64,000 nt of DNA from contig NZ_JAHBYD010000020.1 of the NCBI RefSeq assembly GCF_019636135.1, positions 1-64,000 of the forward strand, read 5' to 3'. A program made the position numbers and the translations under genes. This document shows, one piece after another, positions 7,435 through 16,707 of the stretch. The stretch is from Phenylobacterium sp. Its GTDB lineage: Bacteria > Pseudomonadota > Alphaproteobacteria > Caulobacterales > Caulobacteraceae. The notes below the pieces were generated by a model that saw nothing but the letters and a program-made list of their open reading frames with translations, searched no databases and was not told the DNA's origin. Within the stretch, counting starts at the first letter, position 1. Every line of letters starts with the position of its first letter.

Positions 7435-9450
7435 ATGGCAATCCGAGAAACGGGGTCGGTTCGGGCGCTCGCGCTCGTCGGCCCCACGAGCGCCGGCAAG
7501 ACCGCCCTCATGGAAGCCCTGCTGGAAGCCGCCACCGGGCAGGCGGTGCGCAAGGGCGAGGTCGGGGACTCCAGCCCCGAGGCCAAGGCCCGCGGTCATT
7601 CCGTCGAACTGAACCTCGCCGGCTTCGACTTCATGGGCGACCGCTACGTGGTCGTCGACTGCCCCGGATCCCTCGAATTCTGCGCCGAGATCGACCCGGC
7701 CCTGCCGGCGGTGGACCTCGCCCTCGTGGTGGCCGACCCGGATCCCGCGAAGGCCGTGCTGCTGCAGCCGACGCTCAGGGAGCTGGAAGGGCTGGGCGTG
7801 CCGCACGCGCTCTTCATCAACAAGATGGACCAGGCCCGCGGCAGCCTGCAGGAGCTGCTGGACGCGCTCGCGCCGGTCTCGTCCGCGCCGCTGGTGGCGC
7901 GCCAGATCCCGACGTGGACGGGCGACCACGTCACCGGCTTCATCGACCTGGCGCTGGAGCGCTGCTTCGTCTACCGGCAGGGCAAGCCGTCCGAGCAGAT
8001 CGAGATCCCGTCCGACCTGCGGCAGGAGGAGGCCGACGCGCGCTTCCACATGCTGGAGCAGATGGCCGACTTCGACGACGCGCTGATGGAACAGCTCCTC
8101 TCCGACGTGACGCCCACCCGCGACACGGTCTTCGCCGACCTGGTGAAGGAGATGAACGACGGCCAGATCGTGCCGGTGTTCTTCGGCTCGGCCGCCAACG
8201 GCTTCGGCGTGCGCCGCCTGCTGAAGGCCCTGCGCCACGAGACGCCGCCGGCGGAGATGGCGGCGAACCGGCTGGGCGTCACCACCGGCGCCTATGTGCT
8301 GAAGGCGGCCTACGCCGGCCAGTCGGGCAAGCTGGCCTACGCCCGGGTGTTCGGGGCGAAGCTCGCCGACGGCGCCGACCTCGTCATGGCCGACGGGACC
8401 CGGAGCCGCGCGGGCGGGCTGTCGCTCGTGCAGGGCTCGTCGCTGAAGAAGGTGGCCGAGGCGCCCGTCGGCGAGATCGTCGCCATCGGCAAGGTCGAGC
8501 CGGCGGCGGCGGGGCAGATCCTGTCGACCAGCGGCGCGGCGCAGGCCGTGCGCGCGGCGGTGCGGCCCCGGCGACCGCTGTTCGCCGTGGCGCTCTCGGC
8601 CAAGAACCGCAACGACGACGTCCGCCTGTCGGGCGCCCTCGCCAAGCTGATCGAGGAGGACCCAGGCCTCTCGCTCACCCACGACGCCGAGCAGCGGCAG
8701 GTGCTGCTGTCCGGCCAGGGCGAGGGGCACGTGCGGCTGGCGCTGGAGCGGCTGAAGCGGCGGTTCGGGGTCGACATCGACACCGTCCAGCCCCGGACGC
8801 CCTACCGCGAGACCCTGGCCCGCGGCGCCCAGCAGCGCTCGCGCCACAAGAAGCAGTCGGGCGGCCACGGCCAGTTCGCCGACATCACCGTGGAGGTGAA
8901 GCCGCTGCCCCGCGGCTCCGGCTTCGTCTTCACCTCGAAGGTCGTCGGCGGCGCGGTGCCGAAGCAGTGGATCCCGGCGGTCGAGATCGGGCTGCGCGAC
9001 GGGCTGGCGAAGGGACCGAAGGGCTTCCCGGTCACCGACGTGGAGGTCGTCCTGCTCGACGGCCAGACGCACGCGGTCGACTCTTCCGAAATGGCGTTCC
9101 GCACCGTGGGCCGCCTGGCGATCGAGGAGGCCATGGCGCAGACCGGCACCATCCTGCTGGAGCCGATCGAGAAGCTGACGGTCTACTCGCCCTCGCCCAG
9201 CGCCAGCCACGTCACCTCGGCGCTGACCGCCCGGCGCGGCCAGATCCTGGGGCTCGCGCCCAGGGAGGACTGGCGCGGCTGGGAGCGGATCGAGGCCTAC
9301 CTGCCGCAGAGCGAACGGCAGGGCCTGATCGCGGAACTGCGGGGCCTGACCCAGGGCCTCGGCGCCTTCGAGGCCGACTTCGACCACATGAGCGAGCTCC
9401 ACGGCAAACTCGCCGACGAGGCCTCGCAAGGCTCGCGGCCGAGCGCGTAG
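7435..9450 (+). CDS. elongation factor G-like translational GTPase (EF-G2 type)
   Basis: 671 residues, somewhat shorter than canonical EF-G. G1 is GPTSAGKT, G3 is DCPG and G4 is NKMD. The switch I effector segment is divergent, and SGGHGQFAD plus the GGAVPKQWIPAVEIGLRDGL segment mark domain IV, with a C-terminal domain V. Proteins of this class are paralogues of FusA with unclear roles in translation or ribosome recycling. The expected FusA neighbours (rpsL, rpsG, tuf) are absent. ATG 7435 has GGGAGA six bases upstream; ATG 7429 is too close to it. Confidence 0.85.
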   Translation: MAIRETGSVRALALVGPTSAGKTALMEALLEAATGQAVRKGEVGDSSPEAKARGHSVELNLAGFDFMGDRYVVVDCPGSLEFCAEIDPALPAVDLALVVADPDPAKAVLLQPTLRELEGLGVPHALFINKMDQARGSLQELLDALAPVSSAPLVARQIPTWTGDHVTGFIDLALERCFVYRQGKPSEQIEIPSDLRQEEADARFHMLEQMADFDDALMEQLLSDVTPTRDTVFADLVKEMNDGQIVPVFFGSAANGFGVRRLLKALRHETPPAEMAANRLGVTTGAYVLKAAYAGQSGKLAYARVFGAKLADGADLVMADGTRSRAGGLSLVQGSSLKKVAEAPVGEIVAIGKVEPAAAGQILSTSGAAQAVRAAVRPRRPLFAVALSAKNRNDDVRLSGALAKLIEEDPGLSLTHDAEQRQVLLSGQGEGHVRLALERLKRRFGVDIDTVQPRTPYRETLARGAQQRSRHKKQSGGHGQFADITVEVKPLPRGSGFVFTSKVVGGAVPKQWIPAVEIGLRDGLAKGPKGFPVTDVEVVLLDGQTHAVDSSEMAFRTVGRLAIEEAMAQTGTILLEPIEKLTVYSPSPSASHVTSALTARRGQILGLAPREDWRGWERIEAYLPQSERQGLIAELRGLTQGLGAFEADFDHMSELHGKLADEASQGSRPSA

Positions 9451-9456
9451 AGGTCA

Positions 9457-9492
9457 GGGCCGCGGCGCCCCCTGCGCGGGACGCCGCGGCCC
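9457..9492. terminator. hairpin between convergent genes
   Basis: GGGCCGCGGCG (9457-9467) pairs with CGCCGCGGCCC (9482-9492). It lies between the stops of the EF-G-like gene and the PEP-CTERM gene and can serve both strands. Confidence 0.6.
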
Positions 9493-9499
9493 CGCCTCC

Positions 9500-10291
9500 C
9501 TAGGCCGGCGCGCGGCGGCGGCGGAGCGCCGTCCCGGCCAGGCCGAAGCCGCCGATCATCAGGGCCCAGGTCGCGGGCTCGGGCACGCCGCCCGGCGTGC
9601 TGACGTTGATGACGAAGTAGCCGTAGGTGTCGCTGACGCCGTTCCCGTGCGCCGGGAACGCGAAGCCACCCACGTTGTCGTGGTAGACGCGGTCCTCGGT
9701 GTTGCCGTTCGCGCCGCCGACGCCGCGGATGACGAGGGCGGTGAGCGTGACCGTCGAGGTTCCCACGAGGCCGCTCAGCGCGCCCGCGCCGGTCGCGCAG
9801 GCGAAGCTGTAGCCCACCGAGCAGCCGGCCGTGCCGTTGGCCGAGAGGACGCCGGCGTTCGTCAGGAACGCCCCGATCAGCGGCGAGGTCGCGCCCGCGT
9901 CGTTGAAGAAGAAGTTGAAGCCGAAGCCATCCGCGCCGCCCGCCTGGTCGTCGCCGTCGCCCCAGAAGTAGATGATGTTGTCGCCCTCGTGCAGCGTGAT
10001 CGACAGGTCGCCGGACGGCGCGAGGAAATCGCCGGACGCCGGCGTGTCGGTCAGGGCGTAGAAGATCTGGGCGCCGTAGTTGCCGGGAATGTTCTGCTGG
10101 CCCAGCACCGTGGTCCAGGCGCCGCGGGCGGCCGTGCCGCCGCCGTTCGTGGTGTTCTGGTTGGCCCCGGTCGTGTCGGCGCGGAACATCGTGCCGTTGG
10201 TCAGGCTCACCGCCGCCTGGGCCGACCCGGCCGCCGTGGCCAGGGCCAGGGCGGAAACCGCGGCCAAGGCCGCCTTCGACATACGCATCAT
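9500..10291 (-). CDS. PEPxxWA-CTERM sorting-domain exported protein
   Basis: 263 residues. It has a signal peptide (ALAAVSALALATAAGSAQA), a Gly/Asn/Thr-rich beta-type mature domain, and a C-terminal sorting signal: VPEPATWALM, then a hydrophobic helix, then RRRR. PEP-CTERM tails direct processing by an exosortase and release or attachment at the cell surface, usually with exopolysaccharide. The exosortase is not in this window. It is one of three such proteins here. The start sits in a run of ATG codons (10291, 10288, 10282). The mature function is unknown. Confidence 0.82.
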   Translation of the reverse strand: MMRMSKAALAAVSALALATAAGSAQAAVSLTNGTMFRADTTGANQNTTNGGGTAARGAWTTVLGQQNIPGNYGAQIFYALTDTPASGDFLAPSGDLSITLHEGDNIIYFWGDGDDQAGGADGFGFNFFFNDAGATSPLIGAFLTNAGVLSANGTAGCSVGYSFACATGAGALSGLVGTSTVTLTALVIRGVGGANGNTEDRVYHDNVGGFAFPAHGNGVSDTYGYFVINVSTPGGVPEPATWALMIGGFGLAGTALRRRRAPA

Positions 10292-10448
10292 CTCAAAGCA
10301 CCCCTGTTGACTGTACTGTCAGAGGGGAAGGCGTAGACGCCTCGGAAAAGGTGTCACGTCAGGGCGCAAAATCTTGCGGCGGACGCGGCGCCTCCTCGCG
10401 CGATGACGGCGAGGGACGCCGAGGGGCCTCGTCCAGGCCATAGGCCAC

Positions 10449-10479
10449 GAAAAAGCCGGCCGCGTGAACGGCCGGCTCT
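10449..10479 (-). terminator. rho-independent terminator
   Basis: Arms AGCCGGCCG (10454-10462) and CGGCCGGCT (10469-10477), followed on the minus strand by a run of five T. It lies 22 bp after the stop of the thioester-like PEP-CTERM gene. This is a textbook intrinsic terminator. Confidence 0.85.
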
Positions 10480-10500
10480 TCGTCGGGCGGGACCGGGCGG

Positions 10501-11304
10501 TCAGGCCGCGGCGGCGATCTTGCGCTGGCGGCGCAGCATCGCGCCGGCGGCGCCGAAGCCCAGGATCATCAGCGCCCAGGTGCCCGGCTCGGGCACGCCG
10601 TCGATCGGCCAGCCGATGGCGAAGGTCTGGTGCGCCGGGTTGCCCTGGTCGGTGATCGTGTAGACGCGGTCGTTGGCGTCGGCGAGCACGGTGTAGTTCC
10701 CGGCGACGTAGTCGTTGAAGTACGACTGATACTGGGCGTACTGCCCCGCATCGAGGTTGTTGTTCCGCACCGTGACGGTGCGGGTGGGGTTCGCGACCTG
10801 CCAGATGGCCGCCTGGATGGCCGCCGTGCGCATCAGGGTGTCGGCGCCGCTCGGGTCGGCCTGGTGCAGCAGCCAGCCGGTGTCCACCAGGTTGGTGATG
10901 GCGAGGATCTGCGCATCGCTCAACTCGTTGTCCGGCGCCGTGGGGCCGTAGTTCGTGTAGAGCGGCTGATCGCTATCCCCATAGGTCGACGTGTACGTGT
11001 AGTTCAGCGTCGTGTTGATGGTGATCTGATGGAAGATGTCGATGCAGAAGCCGTAGATGTAGTAGTCGGCGTAGTTGTAGGTGGCCGCCGTGCCCAGGTC
11101 GTTGACCCGGAAGGTCACGCCGTTCGAATAGACCGCGCCCACGCCCGAGATGTTCGCCTGGAACGTGGTGTTCATCGTGGCTTGTTCGACGTAGATCGTC
11201 TGAGTCGCCGACGCCGGCGTGGCCGCGACCAGCGACACCGCTGCGGCGGTCGCCGCAGCCGCCAGAACCTTCGGCATGGCCTTCAACGTTCGAGTCTTGA
11301 ACAT
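10501..11304 (-). CDS. PEPxxWA-CTERM protein with candidate Cys-Gln thioester domain
   Basis: 267 residues. Signal peptide (MPKVLAAAATAAAVSLVAATPASA), a mature domain rich in Tyr/Thr/Asn, and the C-terminal tail VPEPGTWALM-helix-RRQRK. Inside, FCIDIFHQI and, about 80 residues later, AAIQAAIWQVAN resemble the Cys and Gln segments of thioester-forming adhesin domains (TED: YCID-like and QAAIW). Such a bond would let the protein attach covalently to host or surface amines. The thioester reading is inference from motif pairing. ATG 11304 is preferred for GGGGGA just upstream; an ATG at 11316 is also in frame. Confidence 0.78.
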   Translation of the reverse strand: MFKTRTLKAMPKVLAAAATAAAVSLVAATPASATQTIYVEQATMNTTFQANISGVGAVYSNGVTFRVNDLGTAATYNYADYYIYGFCIDIFHQITINTTLNYTYTSTYGDSDQPLYTNYGPTAPDNELSDAQILAITNLVDTGWLLHQADPSGADTLMRTAAIQAAIWQVANPTRTVTVRNNNLDAGQYAQYQSYFNDYVAGNYTVLADANDRVYTITDQGNPAHQTFAIGWPIDGVPEPGTWALMILGFGAAGAMLRRQRKIAAAA

Positions 11305-11493
11305 CGCATCCCCCATCACATAACCCCGCGCGCGATCCGGCACGGACGGCGCTTTCAGCCTCTTTTCGGCCAAGGTTGTTCGCCGTGCAAGGCCGCGCAC
11401 GCCTCAGGGGAATCCGCAAACGTGCAAGCTGAGCCGCAGCCTGGCCCGTCAGGCCGCGGGCGGCGCAGGCGGGGGCGGGCGCCGCAGGAGGAA

Positions 11494-11527
11494 GGGAACC
11501 ACGGAAGACACGGAAGACACGGAAGGG
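11494..11527. repeat. GGAACCACGGAAGACAC direct-repeat fragment, family C
   Basis: GGGAACCACGGAAGACAC followed by a second GGAAGACAC and GGAAGGG. These words recur in the element at 32138-32281. This looks like a half-element without its mirror arm. Confidence 0.55.
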
Positions 11528-11631
11528 CGCCCTGCCCTCTTCCCCCCAGGAACGTCATGGCCGGGCGTCAGAAGCGGTCGTAGGTTGGAATGTCGTCAAC
11601 CGACCCGCTTGCGGGTCCGGACACCCCCTGT

Positions 11632-11797
11632 TGTCATCCCGGTTTCGCCGCAGGCGAAGACCGGGACCCAACGGGCCACGAGGCGTCGATCTGCCGGAAG
11701 ACCGCGCGGCGTCGATGTCGTGCGCAGGCTTGAAGCATCGACGCACGACCCTGGGTTGGGTCCCGGTCTTTGGCCTGCGGCCAAAACCGGGATGACA
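11632..11797. repeat. palindromic element, family B (TGTCATCCCGG), long form
   Basis: The left end TGTCATCCCGGTTTCGCCGC and right end AAAACCGGGATGACA are inverted, with inner arms GACCGGGACCCAAC and GTTGGGTCCCGGTC around a roughly 80-bp core. It lies between the PEP-CTERM gene start region and the convergent TPR gene end. The gap 11305-11903 holds this, the family C fragment and no recognisable gene. Confidence 0.8.
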
Positions 11798-11903
11798 CCT
11801 GTTGGGGGAGGTGAGGTCCGCAAACCACCCGCGTCAGACGTTCGAACGGTCTGCGAACCGCGCGTGCGCGTCGGGTCTCCCGCTGCCGCGCCTGGGAGAG
11901 GAG

Positions 11904-13601
11904 CTACAGGCGCGAGGTCTCGATCTTCGTATCCGCGCGTTTCCAGGCTTCGGCGAGGTCGGCTTTGACCTGGGCGGCTTCGGCGGTCTTGCCTTGGGCG
12001 TCGAGGGCTTTGGCGAGGCCGGCCAGGGCCCAGCCGTCTCTCCGGTAGTGGTGGAGGCTGGCTTTGTAGACGGCTTCGGCTTCGGCGGGCTGGCCCGCTT
12101 CCAGCAGCGCGGCGCCGAGGAGGTGGGAGACGGGGCGGTGCCAGTAGGCGGGCTCGGTGTAGGGGAGCGCGAGTTCCAGGTCCTGGGCCTTCCTGAAGTG
12201 GGCGACCGCGCCCGGCAGGTCGCCGGACTTCCGTGCGATCTCGCCGTCGACGCTCTCCAGGGCCACCGGGATCATCGCCTCGGCGGGGACATTGAAGGCG
12301 ACGTACTTGTCGAACCTGATCTTCTGCAAGGCGGCGAGGCGCGTGCGGCTGGCCCTGGCGCCCTTGAGGTCGCCGGTGTTCGCCTGGGCGAAGGCCCGCG
12401 CGTAGAGCCACATGGCGGTGTCGAGCTGGAGCGCCTTGTCGGGGGCGGGCTCGGCCAGGACCGCCTGCCACTTGCCGAAGCGCAGCAGGGTGACCACCGG
12501 GGTGAAGTTGTAGAGCTCGGCGACCGACATCTGCCTTGCGAGGTTGGGCGCGTCGACGGCCTTCACGAGGCGGCGCGAGGCGTCGAGGGCGGCCTGGTAG
12601 CGGCCCTCCATCTCGGCCGAGGTCCAGAGGAAGTGGATGTTGTGGCCGTAGTAGGCGGCCGGGTAGAAGCCCTGCGCCCGGCAGGCGGCGATGTAGCGCT
12701 CGTCGGCGGTGGCGGCGACCTCGTTGGCCGCGGCGGCGTCGGCGTAGCGGCCCACGCGGTAGTAGATGTGGCTGGGCATGTGGACGATGTGGCCCGCGCC
12801 CGGCATCAGCTTCAGCAGGCGGTCGGCGGCGGGCTCGGCGCGCTCGGGCGTGGTCGAGGCCTCGACGGCGTGGATGTAGAGGTGGAGCGCGCCGGGGTGG
12901 TTGGGCGCGGCGGCGATCACACCCTCCAGCGCAGCGACGATCCGGGCGCCGTGGCCCTTGGGGGTCACGCCATCGGCCTCCCAGTAGTCCCAGGGCTGGG
13001 TGTCCATCATGGCCTCGGCCCAGAGCGTCTGGGCGTTGAGGTCGTCGGGGTATCGGGCGGCCAGGTCGCCCATGGCCTGGGCGAAGGCTTCGTTCAGGGC
13101 GGCGCGGTCGGCGGCCTTGCTCTCGGCGTAGCGCCTGGAGAGGGCGGCGATCCAGGCCTGCTCGCGCGGCGTGGCCTTCGGGGCCAGCGCCTGGGCGTTC
13201 TGGAGCGCCATCCAGGCGGGGCCGACGGCGTCGTCCTGCATGGGCAGGTTGATGTTGGAGCCCAGCGCGAAGGCCACGCCCCACCAGCACATGGCGCAGT
13301 CCGGGTCGAGCCGGGCGCCCTCGCGGAACGAGCGGATGGCCTCGGCGTGGTTGAAGCCGAAGACGAGGTTGACGCCCTGGTCGAAGAACTTCTGCGCCGC
13401 GGCATTGGCGGTGACGGGCATGTGGAAGACGCCCAGGCCCTCGAACACCGGCGCGCCCGGCTTGTCGGCCTGGCCGCCGTAGATCGACGGCATCGGCGGC
13501 AGGCCCATGCTCATCGGGCCCATCTTCGACATGTCGTGCTGTTGGGCGGACGCGGCCGTGGCCCAGAGAAGCGCGGCGGCGGCGAAGAGGGCGGCCTTCA
13601 T
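11904..13601 (-). CDS. exported tetratricopeptide-repeat protein
   Basis: 565 residues with a cleavable signal (MKAALFAAAALLWATAASAQQ). A Met/Gly/Pro-rich stretch is followed by helical TPR-type repeats, including FNHAEAIRSFREGARLDPDCAMCWWGVAFALG, HPGALHLYIHAVEA and a C-terminal unit ALLEAGQPAEAEAVYKASLHHYRRDGW. An HMPSHIYYRVGRY segment and a CAMCWW motif are constant-looking landmarks, and the CxxC could bind metal or heme, though this is unproven. It is likely a periplasmic scaffold. No enzyme domain is seen. It is flanked on both sides by family B palindromes. Confidence 0.72.
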   Translation of the reverse strand: MKAALFAAAALLWATAASAQQHDMSKMGPMSMGLPPMPSIYGGQADKPGAPVFEGLGVFHMPVTANAAAQKFFDQGVNLVFGFNHAEAIRSFREGARLDPDCAMCWWGVAFALGSNINLPMQDDAVGPAWMALQNAQALAPKATPREQAWIAALSRRYAESKAADRAALNEAFAQAMGDLAARYPDDLNAQTLWAEAMMDTQPWDYWEADGVTPKGHGARIVAALEGVIAAAPNHPGALHLYIHAVEASTTPERAEPAADRLLKLMPGAGHIVHMPSHIYYRVGRYADAAAANEVAATADERYIAACRAQGFYPAAYYGHNIHFLWTSAEMEGRYQAALDASRRLVKAVDAPNLARQMSVAELYNFTPVVTLLRFGKWQAVLAEPAPDKALQLDTAMWLYARAFAQANTGDLKGARASRTRLAALQKIRFDKYVAFNVPAEAMIPVALESVDGEIARKSGDLPGAVAHFRKAQDLELALPYTEPAYWHRPVSHLLGAALLEAGQPAEAEAVYKASLHHYRRDGWALAGLAKALDAQGKTAEAAQVKADLAEAWKRADTKIETSRL

Positions 13602-13724
13602 CGGGGGAACCTCGCGAGCGGTGGTGGGCGGGAGCCTACGCCAAGCGCCGCCGTGCGCCACGGATAGTTGCGGTCTGCGCCAGGTGGATGCGTGACGAGC
13701 GCCCTGCCCGGCCCTCCCCCCGAG

Positions 13725-13879
13725 TGTCATCCCGGTTTTGGCCGCAGGCCAAAGACCGGGACCCAACCTACCGGTGCGTCGATGGCTGGGGGCGGCCTCG
13801 ACAGTCGAAGCCAGAACACCACCTCAGAGCACCGGAGGGTTGGGTCCCGGTCTTCGCCTGCGGCGAAACCGGGATGACA
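13725..13879. repeat. palindromic element, family B (TGTCATCCCGG), long form
   Basis: The same outer arms and inner GACCGGGACCCAAC / GTTGGGTCCCGGTC arms as the copy at 11632-11797, with a different core of about 75 bp. It lies between the TPR gene start and the end of the alpha/beta hydrolase gene. Confidence 0.8.
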
Positions 13880-13900
13880 GGCGTTGGGGGGTGAGCGCCG

Positions 13901-14665
13901 CTACCTCAGCCCGTCGATGAAGGTGCGGATGGCGGCGTTGAAGGCTTCGGGCCGGTCGATGTTGGCGGCGTGGCCGGCGCCGTCGATGACGGCCTTCTTC
14001 GCACCGGGGATCTTCGAGGCCATGTAGTCGGAGGCGGCCAGGAAGGGCTTGTCCTCCGAGCCGACGACGACGATCGACGGGACCTTGATGTCGGGCAGCG
14101 AGGTGATGACGCCCGCATCCCGCTGGGTGAGCATGCCGCGGGCGGCGAGCGCCAGGCCCCTGGCGCTGGTGTGCCGGGCGGTGCGGCGTTCGGCGCTGCC
14201 GCCTTCCAGGACGGCGAGGCCGTCGCGCTCGTAGCGCTCGGCGGTCCTGATCGAGGTGGCGTTCCAGCCGTCGCGGGCCTGGTCGTTCTTGTAGCCGGGG
14301 CCGGTGTCGATGATCAGCAGCGCGCGCACACGGTCGGCGTGGACGCGGTTGAAGGCGAGCGACATGTAGCCGCCGAGCGAGAGGCCGCCGACGACGGCGG
14401 CCGTGGCGCCCACCGCATCCAGCAGGGCCGCCATGTCGGCGACGGTCGCCGGCTCGGAGTAAAGCGCCGGGTCGTCCGGGCTGTCGGAGCGGCCGTGGCC
14501 GCGCATGTCCCAGAGGACGAGCTGGTGGTCGCGGCTGAGCTCGGCGACCTGGCCGCGCCACATCTGCGAGGTGGCCGAGTAGCCGTGGGTGAGCAGGATC
14601 GTGGGGCCGGAGCCGTGGACCTCGTAGTAGAGGCTGACGCCGTCGTCGCGCTTGAGCATGGTCAT
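13901..14665 (-). CDS. alpha/beta-fold hydrolase
   Basis: 254 residues. LLTHGYSATSQMW carries the oxyanion HG, DMRGHGRSD follows, the nucleophile elbow GLSLGG holds S96, and DGAGHAANI holds the catalytic His at about 232. An aspartate (VGSEDKPF region) completes the triad. No signal peptide, so it is cytoplasmic. The closest types are 3-oxoadipate enol-lactonase-like or epoxide/ester hydrolases, and the substrate cannot be fixed. ATG 14665 has GGGAGA upstream; an upstream extension would start inside the neighbouring palindrome. Confidence 0.82.
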   Translation of the reverse strand: MTMLKRDDGVSLYYEVHGSGPTILLTHGYSATSQMWRGQVAELSRDHQLVLWDMRGHGRSDSPDDPALYSEPATVADMAALLDAVGATAAVVGGLSLGGYMSLAFNRVHADRVRALLIIDTGPGYKNDQARDGWNATSIRTAERYERDGLAVLEGGSAERRTARHTSARGLALAARGMLTQRDAGVITSLPDIKVPSIVVVGSEDKPFLAASDYMASKIPGAKKAVIDGAGHAANIDRPEAFNAAIRTFIDGLR

Positions 14666-14740
14666 CGGGCCGTCTCCCACCTTGTTCGCTTCGGCCATCG
14701 AAGGCGGTTTGAGCGCGGTTGTCGAGCGCCGTGCGGCGGC

Positions 14741-14861
14741 AGCGCCCCCTCCACCACTTCGTGGTCCCCCCGCTTCGCAGGGGAGGTTCGCGAGGTCGAT
14801 CGTTCCAAGTACCTCCCCCATTCATGGGGGAGGGGGACCACGAAGTGGTGGAGGGGGCGCT
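14741..14861. repeat. palindromic element, family D (CGCCCCCTCCACCACTTCGTGG)
   Basis: AGCGCCCCCTCCACCACTTC with its continuation (14741-14771) is the exact inverse of 14833-14861, around a 60-bp core that has its own short inverted words. It lies between the alpha/beta hydrolase and the first DUF885 gene. Confidence 0.8.
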
Positions 14862-14877
14862 GGGGACGCCCTCGGCC

Positions 14878-16701
14878 TCAGGCCTCCTGCTTCGCGAGCC
14901 AGCGGTTCACGCGGGCTTCGAGGATGGGCATGGGCTGGGAGCCGCCGCCGAGGACGGTGTCGTGGAAGGTGCGGTAGTCGAACCTGGCGCCCAGGGCGGA
15001 GCGGGCCTTGTCGCGCAGCTTCTGGATGCGGATCATGCCGATCTTGTAGCAATTGGCCTGGCCGGGGTTGAGGAAGTAGCGCTGGATCTCGGCGCGGACG
15101 GCGGCTTCGGGCTGGGCGGAGTTGGAGAGGAAGTAGGCGACCGCCTGCTCCTCGCTCCAGCCCTTGGCGTGGATGCCGGTGTCGACCACGAGGCGGATGG
15201 CGCGCCAGATCTCGCCCGAAAGGCGGCCGAAGTCGTTGTAGGGGTCGACGTCGAAGCCCATCTCCTTCGCCAGGGCTTCCGAGTAGAGGCCCCAGCCTTC
15301 CGAATAGGCCGTGTAGCCGTACTGGGTGCGGAACTTCGGGACGCCCGTCAGCTCCTGGGCGATCGAGATCTGCATGTGATGGCCCGGCAGGCCCTCGTGG
15401 TAGGCGATGTTCTCGAGCTGGTAGGTCGGCATCGCGCTCATGTCGCTGAGGTGCGAGTAGAAGATGCCGGGGCGCGAGCCGTCGGGCGTGCCCGGGAAGT
15501 AGTGCTGGGCGGCGCCGGGGATCTCGCGGAACGCCTCGACGCGCTTCACCACGAGGTCGGCCTTGGGGAGGATGCCGAAGTAGGCGGGCAGCTTCTTCTT
15601 CATGCCCGCGAGGTAGCCGTCGGCGAGCCTGAGATACTCCGCGCGGCCCTCGTCGGTGTTGGGCAGGTAGAAGCGCTTGTCGGTGCGCATGAAGACGAAG
15701 AACTCGGGCAGCGCGCCCGTGAAGCCGGTCTTCGCCTTCACCGCCTCCATCTCGCCGCGGATGCGGGCGACCTCGGAGAGGCCGAGCTGGTGGATCTCCT
15801 CGGCGGTCATGTCGGTGGTGGTCTGCAGCTTCAGCGCCGCGTCGTAGTAGGCGCGGCCGTCGGGCAGCGCGCCGGCGCCCCTGGCCTCGGGCGTGGTGTT
15901 GGCGACGTCGGCCGCGAGCCAGGCGCCGACGCGGTCGTAGGCGGGCTTCATCCGGCCGGTCATCGCGGCCGCAGCGGCCTTCACGAGGGCGTCGGCCCTG
16001 GCGTCGTCGAGCTTGCCCGCGTCCTTCAGCGCCGCGACCTTCTTCCTGAAGTCGGCGTACATCGGCGAGTCCGGGCCGTCGGAGAACGGCGCGCCGGCGG
16101 TGACGCGGGCGAGGTCCTTCTGGCCCTGGACGTAGTCGAAGCGGGGCATGCGCACGCCCTCGGCCGCGGCGGCCCTGGCGCGCACCAGCATCTGGTCCAG
16201 CGCCGCGTCGATCCGGCCGATGCGGGCGATGTAGGCCTCGGCGTCGGCGGGCGTGTCGACGCGGTGGAAGTTGATCAGGAAGTTCGGCAGGCCCACGTGG
16301 GCCGCGCCGCGGGAGAAGACGTAGCGGTGGCGGCGCCACCTGTTGCGCAGTTCCGCCTGGTCGAGCGCCAGGATCCACATGTCGTAGGAGGTGCGCGCCT
16401 CCTCGCCCAGCCTGGCCGGGTCGAACTTCGCCTTCATGCGGGCCACGCTGCCGCGGCGCCAGGCCAGCACCTTCTCGCCGTGGGCCTCGCTGCGGTCGGT
16501 GAGGTGGTCGTACTGCTCCTTGCGGCCCTGGGAGGTCAGCTCCTCGGGGTCCATCTGCACTTCGGTCTCGTACTCGGCGTCGAGGAAGGCGGTGAGCTGC
16601 CGGTCGAGATCGCCGGCCTGCGCCGCGGCGGGCAGCGCGCCGGCGAGGGCGGCGCCCGCCGTCGTGGCGAGGAACGTGCGGCGGTCGAAGTGCGAGGTCA
16701 T
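14878..16701 (-). CDS. exported DUF885 (PF05960) peptidase-like protein, copy 1
   Basis: 607 residues with a twin-arginine signal (FDRRTFLATTAGAALAGALPAAAQA). The DUF885 core includes the metal-site-like motif YHEGLPGHHMQ (HExxPGHH) and, downstream, YSEGWGLYSE, a pattern like the third-ligand glutamate of gluzincin peptidases. Family members are probable zinc carboxypeptidase-like enzymes of the periplasm, mostly uncharacterised. It is the last of three tandem paralogues, 6 bp after copy 2, so the two are probably co-transcribed. Confidence 0.82.
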   Translation of the reverse strand: MTSHFDRRTFLATTAGAALAGALPAAAQAGDLDRQLTAFLDAEYETEVQMDPEELTSQGRKEQYDHLTDRSEAHGEKVLAWRRGSVARMKAKFDPARLGEEARTSYDMWILALDQAELRNRWRRHRYVFSRGAAHVGLPNFLINFHRVDTPADAEAYIARIGRIDAALDQMLVRARAAAAEGVRMPRFDYVQGQKDLARVTAGAPFSDGPDSPMYADFRKKVAALKDAGKLDDARADALVKAAAAAMTGRMKPAYDRVGAWLAADVANTTPEARGAGALPDGRAYYDAALKLQTTTDMTAEEIHQLGLSEVARIRGEMEAVKAKTGFTGALPEFFVFMRTDKRFYLPNTDEGRAEYLRLADGYLAGMKKKLPAYFGILPKADLVVKRVEAFREIPGAAQHYFPGTPDGSRPGIFYSHLSDMSAMPTYQLENIAYHEGLPGHHMQISIAQELTGVPKFRTQYGYTAYSEGWGLYSEALAKEMGFDVDPYNDFGRLSGEIWRAIRLVVDTGIHAKGWSEEQAVAYFLSNSAQPEAAVRAEIQRYFLNPGQANCYKIGMIRIQKLRDKARSALGARFDYRTFHDTVLGGGSQPMPILEARVNRWLAKQEA

Positions 16702-16707
16702 GGGTAC

